Shown here: piece after piece, positions 8,111 to 18,502 of the stretch | Layout: the number at the start of each line of letters is the position of its first letter | How positions within the stretch are numbered: the first letter of the stretch is position 1 | NCBI RefSeq assembly: GCF_020687825.1 | Contig: NZ_JAJEWP010000001.1 | Location: forward strand, 914,433 to 978,432 | Length of the DNA: 64,000 nucleotides | Source: Fluctibacter halophilus | GTDB taxonomy: Bacteria > Pseudomonadota > Gammaproteobacteria > Enterobacterales > Alteromonadaceae | Reading direction: 5' to 3' | Notes under the pieces: model-generated | Databases searched by the model: none | Seen by the model: only the letters and a program-made list of their open reading frames with translations | What the model was told of the DNA's origin: nothing | Position numbers and translations under genes: made by a program

Positions 8111-8809
8111 TTAGGGCAATTTTAAGGTAAAAACACTCCCTCCGAGGGAGCCGCCATTAGCCAGCACGATTTCACCGTGTTTATCACCGTGGCTGTGGGC
8201 GGTAGCAATCAACCGTGCAAAAAACACCCCCAGTCCGGTACGTCCTTTACTGATATCGTACTCTGGCATGGCAATTTGAGTCGCATCGAGCATATTTTTC
8301 GGGTAACCAGGTCCATCGTCCTCGATTTCTATCACCAACAAGCCGGCGTCAACATAAATGTGCAGCCGAATCTCAGAACTGGCATAGCGCGTCGCATTGA
8401 CCAGCATGTCGTTGAGCAGCAGCGTGACCAGATCCCCGTCCATAAACCAGGACAGGTGTGGTTCTACGTCAACGGTAACGGCAATGTTCTTGTGCGCTAT
8501 GTAGACTTCATTGTTGCTGATCAGCTCTTCAACCACGTCTTCGATAAACCATTCATCTACGTTTATCGGCAGGTTTTCCATTTCCGCCCGGTATAATGAC
8601 AACAATTGCACCAGCCCGGTGTTTAACCGCGCGGCTTCATAGTGGGCATTGGCCAGGTGGGCGGTGGCCTTCTGGTTGGTAGGGTCAACCGTTCTTGCCA
8701 ACTGTTCAATGGTCTGCCGGAGCAGGCACAACGAGTTCTTCATATCGTGCACTGCCGCCGCCAGAACGGAAGAAAAATCAATTTGTCCGGGTGTTTGATG
8801 CTTGTCCAT
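8111..8809 (-). CDS. Soluble sensor-less histidine kinase
   Basis: The 232-residue protein consists only of a dimerisation/phosphoacceptor helix and an HATPase_c domain. The H-box is VHDMKNSL with the His near residue 17. The N-box is NDMLVNATRYA, G1 is DDGPGYP and G2 is GRTGLGVFFA. There is no membrane helix, PAS or HAMP domain, so input must come from a partner. No response regulator gene is adjacent. The next gene on the strand encodes a membrane coiled-coil protein that could be that partner (inference). His and Asn boxes are intact, so activity is expected. Confidence 0.88.
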   Translation of the reverse strand: MDKHQTPGQIDFSSVLAAAVHDMKNSLCLLRQTIEQLARTVDPTNQKATAHLANAHYEAARLNTGLVQLLSLYRAEMENLPINVDEWFIEDVVEELISNNEVYIAHKNIAVTVDVEPHLSWFMDGDLVTLLLNDMLVNATRYASSEIRLHIYVDAGLLVIEIEDDGPGYPKNMLDATQIAMPEYDISKGRTGLGVFFARLIATAHSHGDKHGEIVLANGGSLGGSVFTLKLP

Positions 8810-8992
8810 GTCAGAATAACAACGTGACAGATTTTGTTAGGCCAATTTGGTACAGTATCCTTTAAACAACAGGGATTTACCAAAAGTTTGTCCCACCGAC
8901 GCAGAAAAAATCCGCTTTTTACTAAAATTATATGGAATTAATCTGCCCTTCAGTATATATATTTTGAATATAGAAATGTTCAAGGAGAGTGA

Positions 8993-9979
<987 letters not shown>

Positions 9980-10013
9980 ACGGGCAGGGCAAAGTGCCCC
10001 GCCCAAGCCGCCA

Positions 10014-11387
10014 TCAACACTCGATAATGTTAACTGCCAGACCGCCTCGTGCGGTCTCTTTGTATTTGGACTTCATATCGTTGCCGGTGTCGAACATGGT
10101 TTTGATCACCTTGTCCAGCGAGACCTTGTGTTGGCCACTGCCACGCAGCGCCAATCTTGATGCATTGATGGCCTTGATTGCCCCCATGGCATTGCGTTCA
10201 ATGCAGGGCACCTGCACCAATCCGCCGACCGGATCGCAGGTCAGGCCCAGGTTATGCTCCATGCCGATTTCGGCGGCATTTTCTACCGCGTCCACTGAGC
10301 CGCCAAGAATTTCCGTCAAGGCACCGGCGGCCATTGAACAGGCCACACCTACCTCACCCTGGCAGCCCACTTCAGCGCCGGAGATGGAGGCGTTTTTCTT
10401 GTACAGAATGCCGATGGCTGCTGCGGTCAGCAGGTAGCGCGCCGCGGTATTTTTATCGACACTGCGTACGAATTTATCGAAATAACACAGCACTGCGGGA
10501 ATGATCCCGGCGGCGCCGTTGGTGGGCGCAGTGACTACCCGGCCGCCGGCGGCGTTTTCTTCATTCACCGCCAGAGCAAACAGGTTGACCCAGTCCATGG
10601 CACCCATGGGATCGGAGCTTTGCTCGCTTTGCAGTCGACGGTACAGGCTGGGCGCCCGGCGCAGTACTTTCAGACCGCCCGGTAAGATCCCTTCGGATTC
10701 AATACCGTTGTTAACGGACTCCAGCATCACCTGCCAGATATGCCACAACTGATCGACTACCTGATCCTTGGGCGCAAGGGCGGTTTCATTGGCCAACATC
10801 AGTGAACTGATGCACAGACCGTTTTGCTTGCATTGTTCGATCAATTCGGCGGCACTGGAAAACGGGTATTTAGGCTCGATTTGAGCCGTGTTCATCGCCT
10901 CGGTTTTTGCTTCGGTGAACTCATCGTCACGAACAATAAAACCACCACCGATGGAGTAATAGGTCTGTGAACAAATCACGTTGTCGCCTTGTAATGCATG
11001 CAGGGTCATCGCATTGGCATGCAGGGGCAGGGTTTTACGACGATGAAACACAATGGCGCCTTCGCGGGGAAAGCGCACGGTTTTCTGGCCGTTCAGGTTC
11101 AGGGTCTGGCTTTTTTCAATGTCTGCCAGGTATCCATCCACGGCTTTGACATCAACGGTTTCCGGTTCCAGGCCGAGCAGGCCGAGGATCACCGCTTTAC
11201 CGGTTCCGTGACCTTTGCCGGTCTGGCCCAGAGAGCCAAACAATTCAACCTTTACCCGGTCGACATTGTCCATCAACCCTTCGGCATTGAGGTGGTCGCA
11301 AAATGCTTTGGCCGCGCGCATCGGGCCAACGGTGTGTGAGCTGGATGGGCCAATGCCCACGGAAAACATATCGAATACACTGATCAT
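10014..11387 (-). CDS. sdaA: L-serine ammonia-lyase (iron-sulfur type)
   Basis: The 457-residue enzyme deaminates L-serine to pyruvate and ammonia with an oxygen-sensitive [4Fe-4S] cluster. The N-terminal beta domain has [19 protein letters not shown]. The C-terminal alpha domain has [19 protein letters not shown] and [20 protein letters not shown], which supply the conserved cysteines. Single-chain architecture and length match SdaA/SdaB (about 455). It is monocistronic and transcribed towards cysB. Confidence 0.95.
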   Translation of the reverse strand: MISVFDMFSVGIGPSSSHTVGPMRAAKAFCDHLNAEGLMDNVDRVKVELFGSLGQTGKGHGTGKAVILGLLGLEPETVDVKAVDGYLADIEKSQTLNLNGQKTVRFPREGAIVFHRRKTLPLHANAMTLHALQGDNVICSQTYYSIGGGFIVRDDEFTEAKTEAMNTAQIEPKYPFSSAAELIEQCKQNGLCISSLMLANETALAPKDQVVDQLWHIWQVMLESVNNGIESEGILPGGLKVLRRAPSLYRRLQSEQSSDPMGAMDWVNLFALAVNEENAAGGRVVTAPTNGAAGIIPAVLCYFDKFVRSVDKNTAARYLLTAAAIGILYKKNASISGAEVGCQGEVGVACSMAAGALTEILGGSVDAVENAAEIGMEHNLGLTCDPVGGLVQVPCIERNAMGAIKAINASRLALRGSGQHKVSLDKVIKTMFDTGNDMKSKYKETARGGLAVNIIEC

Positions 11388-11503
11388 GACAACTGTAGGG
11401 TCTTATTATTTTGTCAGGCACTATGCGCAAATGTGTCAAAATGAGCAACCTGAAAATTCTAATCCGTAGAATAAATATAGCTTAGCGGTGTAAACAAATA
11501 TTG

Positions 11504-12091
11504 CTACGCGGACAGGCAGTCCGGCTGTACATGGTGGGATAAGGTGCGTACAAACGACGCTGTGGCGCCCCAGATATGTTTGTCCTGCCAGGGAATAAAG
11601 TAAATGGGGTGGCGGTGGCCCTTGCGATTGACTTCGTGGATCAGGTGATTGGCCGGGTTGAGCAGGAAGTCCAGCGGAACATCAAAAATGGCATCCACTT
11701 CGTTGTCATCCAGGCGAAAATCTACGTCACCACGCACAAAACCAATAAAGGGCAGGACTTCAAAACCACTGATGGTGCGATAACGGGGCAAGGTACCGAC
11801 GATCTGGACCTGGCTGAGGGGCAGGCCAATTTCCTCATGGGCTTCGCGTAGAGCGGCATCCAGCAGGCTATTGTCGGATGCTTCGAGCTTACCACCGGGA
11901 AAACTGATTTGACCGCCATGGTGTTTAAGGTGTCGGGCCCTTACGGTGAACAGCATCGACAACTGTGTGTCCCTTTCCAGGATGGGCATTAACACTGCCG
12001 CGGGTTTACCGGGTTTACGCAGCGGATAGTCAGGTTCGCCCTGAACCTGACGGGCATGATGAAAGCGTTGTAAAAACTGCTCTTTATTCAT
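11504..12091 (-). CDS. nudL: NUDIX hydrolase, CoA pyrophosphatase-like
   Basis: This 195-residue NUDIX protein carries the box G-x5-E-x7-REAHEEIG (GGKLEASD then ALREAHEEIGL). The upstream segment AAVLMPILERDTQLSMLFTV and the Q-I-S-F-P-G-G motif fit the NudL/CoAse subgroup, which cleaves CoA to 3'-phospho-ADP and phosphopantetheine. Its start overlaps the end of pabB by 8 bp, as in many gammaproteobacteria where nudL (yeaB) sits just after pabB. Substrate is assigned by family and synteny only. Confidence 0.9.
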   Translation of the reverse strand: MNKEQFLQRFHHARQVQGEPDYPLRKPGKPAAVLMPILERDTQLSMLFTVRARHLKHHGGQISFPGGKLEASDNSLLDAALREAHEEIGLPLSQVQIVGTLPRYRTISGFEVLPFIGFVRGDVDFRLDDNEVDAIFDVPLDFLLNPANHLIHEVNRKGHRHPIYFIPWQDKHIWGATASFVRTLSHHVQPDCLSA

Positions 12092-13481
12092 GGTGCGTAG
12101 TCAGTACCGGTAATATTTTAGCCACCTTGTCAAAGCTTTCCTGATACTCCGAGGCGGCGGTTGAGTCGAGTACGATGCCTCCGCCAGCCCAGCAATACAA
12201 CATGGGCGGTTCACTGAGCAAGGTTCGGATACAAATGGAGGTGTCCATATCATCGTTCAGCCCCACGTAGCCGATACTACCACAATAAATGCTGCGGCGG
12301 TGAGGTTCCAGATGGTCAATCAGTCCCATCGCACTGATCTTCGGAGCACCGGTGATACTGCCGCCAGGGAAGGCATCCCGCAACAACGTCAATGGGCTGC
12401 TGTGTGACGCCAGTTTTCCGGTGATGCGGGTGACCAAATGGTGAACGGCTGGGTAACTGTCGATGTAGAACAGGGCCGGCACACTGACACTGCCGGGTTG
12501 GCAGTTGCGGCTTAAATCATTGCGTAACAGGTCAACGATCATCAGGTTTTCGGCGCGGTCTTTGTCGCTGGCCAGTAATGCCTCGGCATTGCGCTGATCC
12601 TGCTGCGGGTCCTCACTGCGGGGACGGGTGCCCTTGATCGGTTTGGTTTCCACGTGACCATCACTTACGCGCAAGAAGCGTTCCGGTGACAACGACAGGA
12701 TTTCACTGTCTGGCAGTTTGATAAAGGCAGAAAACGGCGCCTTGTTGGCGGCCCGCAATTTCAGGTAGCCCTGCCAGGGGGAACCCTGTGCCTGGGCACA
12801 AAATCGCTGTGCAAGGTTAACCTGGTAGACATCACCACACTGCAACGCGTCATGTATTGCATCAATGCGCTGATGGTATTGTGCCTCGGACAGATTGGAC
12901 TGCCATTGTGAATCCAGGCTGAAGTCGGTGCCAGCGACCTTGTTTGCCAGCCATTGCTCTATGCATTGAGGCGTTGGTGCATCGTGGTCGTGGTGACGAC
13001 ACAGCCACAGGCTGTTGTCACTGTGATCGGCAATCACCGACCAGCTGTACACGCCCAGCGCCAGATCCGGCGTACGGTAGGGGTCTTGTGCCACACTGGG
13101 TAAGCGTTCGTAGCGGCGGCCTAAATCGTAGCCAAAGCTGCCCATCAGGCCGCACAGGAAAGGCAAAAGCGTGTCGTTGGGGACTTGGCCGGGCAGCAAC
13201 CGCTCTTTGAGTTGTTGTGCCAGAACCAGCGGGTCGTCGTCCTGATACACAGTTTGGTTGTCGCCTTCGCACACCACCGTCTGCGCGTCTTTGGCGGTAA
13301 TGGTTGCCAGCGGCTGGGCAACCAGGATTGAAAAGCGGGCATCGCTGCGGGCACTGTCGGCACTGTCCAGTAGCATCGACCAGGGTGTATCGGCCCAGTG
13401 ACTGAACACATCAACCAGTGTCGTTGAAGGGGGTAATGACAGCCGGCTGACCGACACCTTACTATCCTGTTGTTGGGTCAT
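12084..13481 (-). CDS. pabB: Aminodeoxychorismate synthase component I
   Basis: The 465-residue enzyme converts chorismate with PabA-derived ammonia to 4-amino-4-deoxychorismate for folate synthesis. The chorismate-binding domain has SPERFL, then KPIKGTRPR (the Lys of PIKGT marks PabB rather than anthranilate synthase), then LIVDLLRNDLSR-like and PGGSITGAPK motifs. The start at 13481 gives an N-terminus matching PabB proteins. An upstream ATG at 13541 adds 20 residues without homology. No clear Shine-Dalgarno is present at either. Translationally coupled to nudL. Confidence 0.93.
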   Translation of the reverse strand: MTQQQDSKVSVSRLSLPPSTTLVDVFSHWADTPWSMLLDSADSARSDARFSILVAQPLATITAKDAQTVVCEGDNQTVYQDDDPLVLAQQLKERLLPGQVPNDTLLPFLCGLMGSFGYDLGRRYERLPSVAQDPYRTPDLALGVYSWSVIADHSDNSLWLCRHHDHDAPTPQCIEQWLANKVAGTDFSLDSQWQSNLSEAQYHQRIDAIHDALQCGDVYQVNLAQRFCAQAQGSPWQGYLKLRAANKAPFSAFIKLPDSEILSLSPERFLRVSDGHVETKPIKGTRPRSEDPQQDQRNAEALLASDKDRAENLMIVDLLRNDLSRNCQPGSVSVPALFYIDSYPAVHHLVTRITGKLASHSSPLTLLRDAFPGGSITGAPKISAMGLIDHLEPHRRSIYCGSIGYVGLNDDMDTSICIRTLLSEPPMLYCWAGGGIVLDSTAASEYQESFDKVAKILPVLTTHHE

Positions 13482-13617
13482 AAAAATGCGTGTAATTCCG
13501 TAAAAATCATAGGGAAATGACGTAGAGCTTGTCGCCCACAAAGGGTATTATTATGAAATAACAACGACAACAAGTATAACCCTAACTTTTCACTCCGATA
13601 TTTAGCATGAGGCACAT

Positions 13618-15147
13618 ATGGCCGTTATTCGCCAACAGGACTTTATCGATAGCATTGAAGATGCGTTGCAATTCATTTCTTATTATCACCCGCTGGATTA
13701 CGTCAAAGCCGTGGAACAGGCTTACCTGCGTGAACAAAGTCAGGCGGCAAAAGACGCCATGGCCCAGATCCTGATCAACTCACGGATGTCGGCGGAAGGC
13801 CATCGTCCGTTGTGTCAGGATACCGGCATTGTGACCTGCTTTGTGAAGATCGGTATGGGCGTGTCGTTCGACAAGACCGATATGACGGTACAGGAAATGG
13901 TCGACGAAGGGACACGCCGAGCGTACACCAATCCGGATAACCCGCTGCGCGCTTCCATCGTGGCAGATCCGGCCGGCGCCCGTAAAAACACCAAAGATAA
14001 CACGCCAGCCGTCGTGCACATTGACATGGTGCCAGGGGACAAAATCGAAGTGATGATCGCGGCCAAAGGCGGCGGTTCGGAAAACAAGTCCAAAATGGTG
14101 ATGCTCAACCCCAGTGATGACATTGCCGAGTGGGTGGTGAAAACCTTACCGACCATGGGTGCCGGCTGGTGTCCACCAGGGATGCTGGGCATTGGTATCG
14201 GTGGTACCGCTGAAAAAGCGGCGGTATTGGCCAAAGAAAGTTTGATGGATCCGGTCGACATTCAGGAACTGATCGACCGTGGCCCACAGACCACAGAAGA
14301 AAAATTGCGTCTGGAGATTTTTGACAAGGTCAATAAGTTGGGTATCGGAGCCCAGGGCCTTGGTGGCGTTACCACCGTGGTGGATGTCAAAGTGAAATCG
14401 ATGCCTACCCATGCGGCATCCAAGCCGATTGCCATGATCCCAAATTGCGCGGCGACCCGACACGCCCATTTTTACCTCGACGGTTCTGGCCCGGCGGAAT
14501 TGAAAGCGCCAAAACTGGAAGATTGGCCGGAAGTGACCTGGGAGGTGGGAGAGAACACCCGACGTGTGAACCTCGATACCGTGACCAAAGAAGACATCCG
14601 TGAATGGAAAGTGGGCGAGACCGTGTTGCTGTCCGGTAAAATGTTGACCGGGCGAGATGCTGCGCACAAGCGCATTCAAACCATGCTGGCCAATGGCGAA
14701 GGTATGCCGGAAGGTGTTGATTTGACCAACCGTTTTATTTACTACGTTGGTCCTGTGGATGCGGTGGGTGACGAAGTGGTTGGCCCGGCCGGTCCGACAA
14801 CCGCGACCCGGATGGACAAGTTTACCGACATGATGCTGGAACAGACTGGCCTTATCGGCATGATCGGGAAAGCCGAGCGGGGTCCGGCAACTGTAGACAG
14901 TATTGCCAAGCACAAAGCGGTTTACCTGATGGCAGTGGGCGGCGCCGCCTACCTGGTGTCTAAGGCAATCAAAAAGAGCCGCGTGGTGGCGTTTGAAGAC
15001 TTGGGTATGGAAGCCATTTATGAGTTTGACGTGGAAGACATGCCGGTGACCGTTGCAGTCGACAGCGACGGTAACAACGCCCACCAGACCGGTCCTGCAA
15101 TCTGGAAAGCCAAACTGGAAGATTTGGACGCGGCGCTGGCCAAATAA
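13618..15147 (+). CDS. fumA: Fumarate hydratase, class I (iron-sulfur)
   Basis: The 509-residue enzyme interconverts fumarate and L-malate using a [4Fe-4S] cluster. Fused alpha (residues 1 to about 290) and beta (about 330–500) fumarase domains are visible. The cluster cysteines lie in RPLCQDTGIVTCF, GAGWCPPG and PNCAATRHAHF-type segments. The beta domain has LSGKMLTGRDAAHKR and GPTTATRMDKF. Length is slightly short of E. coli FumA/FumB (548), which fits the shorter single-chain class I group. It is monocistronic with a terminator 40 bp after the stop. Confidence 0.94.
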   Translation: MAVIRQQDFIDSIEDALQFISYYHPLDYVKAVEQAYLREQSQAAKDAMAQILINSRMSAEGHRPLCQDTGIVTCFVKIGMGVSFDKTDMTVQEMVDEGTRRAYTNPDNPLRASIVADPAGARKNTKDNTPAVVHIDMVPGDKIEVMIAAKGGGSENKSKMVMLNPSDDIAEWVVKTLPTMGAGWCPPGMLGIGIGGTAEKAAVLAKESLMDPVDIQELIDRGPQTTEEKLRLEIFDKVNKLGIGAQGLGGVTTVVDVKVKSMPTHAASKPIAMIPNCAATRHAHFYLDGSGPAELKAPKLEDWPEVTWEVGENTRRVNLDTVTKEDIREWKVGETVLLSGKMLTGRDAAHKRIQTMLANGEGMPEGVDLTNRFIYYVGPVDAVGDEVVGPAGPTTATRMDKFTDMMLEQTGLIGMIGKAERGPATVDSIAKHKAVYLMAVGGAAYLVSKAIKKSRVVAFEDLGMEAIYEFDVEDMPVTVAVDSDGNNAHQTGPAIWKAKLEDLDAALAK

Positions 15148-15187
15148 TCCCATTGGTAATACAGTCGGGCTGTAACCCGTTACACAG

Positions 15188-15214
15188 AGTCGGGCCAAAA
15201 GCCCGACTTTTTTT
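15188..15214 (+). terminator. Rho-independent terminator of the fumarase gene
   Basis: An 8-bp stem AGTCGGGC/GCCCGACT with a CAAAA loop is followed by a run of seven T. Confidence 0.9.
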
Positions 15215-15248
15215 CATCCTGTAATGAACAAATAACAATAAGTCGACT

Positions 15249-16733
15249 ATGAATTTACAACTCGATCTCGTTCTGCTACTGGCCTGTGTGATCAGTGCCG
15301 TGGTGGGTGCTATCGCAATGAAAGTCCTGTCTGCTGCAGCCCAGAAAAGACGTCTGCAAGAAGCGGCCGCGCAACAGGAATCACTGGCGCAGAAGCTGGC
15401 CCAGACGGAGCATGAACTGGGTAGCGCCGATGAAAAAATTGATCAGTTGCAGCAGCAGATCAATGTCGCCCAAGGGGAATTGGGTGAAGCCCGTCAACTG
15501 CGACAGCAATTGCAGGACGTACAACAGGAAAAGCAACAGTGGCAGAGTCAGTGGAAACAAGCATCCGAAGAGATCTCAGAGCTCAAGTCAGCGTTGGAGA
15601 AACAACGAGCATCGGCGGTCGAGCAGCAAAAAGCTGCCGATGAAAAAATCCAGTTGCTACAGGATGCCGAACAGCGTTTACAACAGCAGTTTGAAAATCT
15701 GGCCAACAAGATTTTCGAGCAGAAGCAGGAGAAATTTACCCAGTCCAGCAAGGCCGGTCTGGATGCGCTGTTGAATCCACTCAAAGAACAGATCGAAGGC
15801 TTCAAGAAGCAAGTTACCGATCAGTATGTGAGCGAAGGCAAGGAGCGCGCGTCGCTGAAAACCGAAATCCTTGGTCTCAAAGAGCTGAATCAGCGCATCA
15901 CTGAAGAGGCCGCAGCATTGACCAAAGCCCTGAAAGGCGATAACAAACAACAGGGCAACTGGGGAGAAGTGGTACTGGAACGGATCCTGAAAGAATCGGG
16001 GTTACGTGAAGGACATGAATTTGAGCTGCAGGTGTCACTTAAAAACGACCAGGGCAAAACTTACCAGCCAGATGTGGTCGTACATTTGCCCAATGACAAA
16101 GACATTGTTATCGACTCCAAAGTGTCGCTGGCCGCTTATGAGCGCTACTTCAATGCCGGTGATGATGACGCATTACGCCAAGCCTGTCTGACAGAACACG
16201 TGGCAAGCCTGAAGAGTCATATTAAAGAGCTGGGTAAGAAGGATTATCAGGATCTGCAGGGCATTCGTACGCTGGATTACGTGCTGATGTTTGTGCCAGT
16301 CGAGCCGGCGTTTCTGCTCGCCGTTGACCAGGCCCCTGAGCTGGTCAAACTGGCGTTGGACAACAATATCATGCTGGTCAGTCCGACCAACTTGCTGGTT
16401 GCGTTACGTACCATCAACAATATCTGGCAGTATGAATACCAGAACCAAAACGCACAGAAAATAGCCCTTAGTGCGGGTAAGTTGTACGACAAATTCCATG
16501 GCTTTGTCGGTGACATGGAAAAAATTGGCCGTTCACTCGACACCGTACAAAAAGCCTATGATGCCTCGATGAACAAGCTGACCAGTGGTAAGGGTAACCT
16601 GGTCCGTCAGGTCGAGCAGTTTCGTGCCATGGGAGTGCAGACCAACAAGCGCCTGGACAGTCATTTGCTGGAGAAAGCCGGGCTGGATGAAGGTCTTGAG
16701 GATGGGCCGCCGACGGCACCGTCAGACGAATAA
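15249..16733 (+). CDS. rmuC: DNA recombination protein RmuC
   Basis: The 494-residue RmuC-family protein is thought to limit rearrangement between inverted repeats. An N-terminal membrane helix (LVLLLACVISAVVGAIAM) is followed by a long coiled coil (about 35–155, Gln/Glu/Lys rich). The RmuC endonuclease-fold domain begins around residue 190, with GNWGEVVLERILKESGLREG, QPDVVVHLP and DSKVSL. The coiled coil is typical of the family. The stop codon sits at the foot of a terminator shared with rimO. Confidence 0.94.
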   Translation: MNLQLDLVLLLACVISAVVGAIAMKVLSAAAQKRRLQEAAAQQESLAQKLAQTEHELGSADEKIDQLQQQINVAQGELGEARQLRQQLQDVQQEKQQWQSQWKQASEEISELKSALEKQRASAVEQQKAADEKIQLLQDAEQRLQQQFENLANKIFEQKQEKFTQSSKAGLDALLNPLKEQIEGFKKQVTDQYVSEGKERASLKTEILGLKELNQRITEEAAALTKALKGDNKQQGNWGEVVLERILKESGLREGHEFELQVSLKNDQGKTYQPDVVVHLPNDKDIVIDSKVSLAAYERYFNAGDDDALRQACLTEHVASLKSHIKELGKKDYQDLQGIRTLDYVLMFVPVEPAFLLAVDQAPELVKLALDNNIMLVSPTNLLVALRTINNIWQYEYQNQNAQKIALSAGKLYDKFHGFVGDMEKIGRSLDTVQKAYDASMNKLTSGKGNLVRQVEQFRAMGVQTNKRLDSHLLEKAGLDEGLEDGPPTAPSDE

Positions 16734-16759
16734 AAAAGGCGCCCAGGGCGCCTTTTTTT
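16732..16759. terminator. Bidirectional Rho-independent terminator
   Basis: AAAAAAGGCGCC pairs with GGCGCCTTTTTT around a CAG loop, with A- and T-runs at both ends. It serves rmuC (+) and rimO (-). Confidence 0.9.
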
Positions 16760-16772
16760 GGTCGGTAACGGA

Positions 16773-18197
16773 CTATTCGTCTTCGTCATCGGTCACTTTC
16801 ACAGCCCACAAATCATGCTCATCGGCATGGATAATGTGCGCCCAAATCAGATCACCGGGCTGCACATCAAACTCGTCGGTCAGGTGTACATTGCCGTCGA
16901 TTTCCGGTGCATCAGCATAGCATCGTCCTACCGCACCTTCGCTGGTCACTTCGTCGATCAGCACCTGGAACTCGAGGCCAATCTTGGCCTGCAGTTTTGC
17001 GGCACTGATGGCTTGCTGCTTGGCCATAAAGCGGGCAAGGCGATCTTCCTTGGTGGCTTCATCGACCGGATCCGGCAAGTCGTTGGCTTTGGCACCTTCG
17101 ACATCGGAATACTTGAAGCAGCCAACCCGGTCCAGTTGTGCCTGCTCAATGAAATCCAACAGTTCCTGAAACTCTTGTTCGGTTTCACCCGGAAAACCGA
17201 CAATAAAGGTGGAGCGTATGATCAGTTCAGGGCAGATTTCACGCCATTTTTTGATCCGCTCCAGGGTGCGTTCCGCCGCTGCAGGTCGCTTCATCAGTTT
17301 GAGGATGCGAGGACTGGCATGTTGCAGCGGAATGTCCAGGTAGGGCAGCACTTTACCCTGGGCCATCAGTGGAATGATCTTATCGACGGAGGGGTAAGGA
17401 TACACGTAGTGCAGGCGCACCCACATGCCCATTTCGCCCAACTTTTCGCACAACCCCAGCATGTCGGTTTTGACCGGCATACCGTTCCAGAAGCCGGTGC
17501 GGTGTTTGCTGTCAACGCCATAGGCACTGGTGTCCTGTGAAATCACCAGCAACTCTTTAACCCCGGCGTCTTTTAAGCGTTTGGCTTCGTCCAGCACTTC
17601 GCCAATGGGTCGAGACACCAGATCGCCACGCATCGACGGAATGATGCAGAAGGTACAGCGGTGATTACAGCCTTCAGATATTTTCAGATAGGCAAAATGG
17701 CGCGGCGTCAGTTTTACCCCATGGTCCGGCACCAGGTGCTCGAACGGGTTGTGCACCGGACGTGGCAGGTGTTCGTGTACCTGTTCCACGACAGACTCGT
17801 AGGCATGGGGCCCGGTGATGGCCAGTACATTGGGATGCACTTCACGGATTTCGTCTTCTTTGACGCCCAGGCAGCCGGTAACAATGACTTTACCGTTTTC
17901 GGCCAGCGCCTCACCGATGGTGTCCAGTGATTCCTGCACTGCCGCATCAATGAATCCACAGGTGTTGACGATCACCAGTTCAGCATCGTTGTATGAAGGA
18001 ACAACGTCATAACCTTCAGTACGTAACTGGGTCAGAATGCGCTCTGAGTCGACCAGGTTTTTGGGACACCCCAGCGACACGAAACCAATGCGCGTACCAC
18101 CTTGGTTGGGTGAATTCGCGCCGGCCCCATCCTGCAAAACCTTGTTAGGGGTCTCAAGGGTTGTGGTCTGTTTCGGATTAAATTGTTCAACCGTCAT
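16773..18197 (-). CDS. rimO: Ribosomal protein uS12 methylthiotransferase RimO
   Basis: This 474-residue radical-SAM enzyme adds a methylthio group to Asp88 (E. coli numbering) of ribosomal protein S12. The N-terminal MTTase domain starts [20 protein letters not shown] with Cys residues that bind a second cluster. The radical-SAM motif is CNHRCTFC. The C-terminal TRAM domain ends in an acidic tail. It has about 30 extra N-terminal residues compared with E. coli RimO. Start 18197 has AGG upstream. An ATG at 18257 would add 20 more non-homologous residues. Confidence 0.95.
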   Translation of the reverse strand: MTVEQFNPKQTTTLETPNKVLQDGAGANSPNQGGTRIGFVSLGCPKNLVDSERILTQLRTEGYDVVPSYNDAELVIVNTCGFIDAAVQESLDTIGEALAENGKVIVTGCLGVKEDEIREVHPNVLAITGPHAYESVVEQVHEHLPRPVHNPFEHLVPDHGVKLTPRHFAYLKISEGCNHRCTFCIIPSMRGDLVSRPIGEVLDEAKRLKDAGVKELLVISQDTSAYGVDSKHRTGFWNGMPVKTDMLGLCEKLGEMGMWVRLHYVYPYPSVDKIIPLMAQGKVLPYLDIPLQHASPRILKLMKRPAAAERTLERIKKWREICPELIIRSTFIVGFPGETEQEFQELLDFIEQAQLDRVGCFKYSDVEGAKANDLPDPVDEATKEDRLARFMAKQQAISAAKLQAKIGLEFQVLIDEVTSEGAVGRCYADAPEIDGNVHLTDEFDVQPGDLIWAHIIHADEHDLWAVKVTDDEDE

Positions 18198-18502
18198 GCG
18201 TAGCGCCTGCCCGTGGAAGAAAAAAGGGCGCGGATTATACACCATGTTATTGACCAACGCACGAGAGTACGTGCTGTGGGGTGTTTGTGTGTTAGTTGGA
18301 AAAGGGAAATGGGCGCTTTAGTGAGAGGATGATGCGGTTTGACTCACTTGCTCCATTGATGTGGTGACCTGAAAGGGCAGAGGGTGGCTTTTTTTTCACC
18401 GAACACATCAAAAGTCATGCTGTTGCGCTAGAGAAGCCTTGATATTCTTTGTACTATCAGGGGAGCCGTGAATACCACCACAAGGTTTGATAATAACACC
18501 CT

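Noticed and set aside
9982-10004. GC-rich imperfect hairpin between cysB and sdaA as a terminator
   Set aside because: It has eight of nine pairs but no T-tract on either strand, so Rho-independent termination is not supported.
14146-15198. 350-codon open frame antisense to the fumarase gene
   Set aside because: Composition is typical of an antisense shadow and the sense gene is unambiguous.
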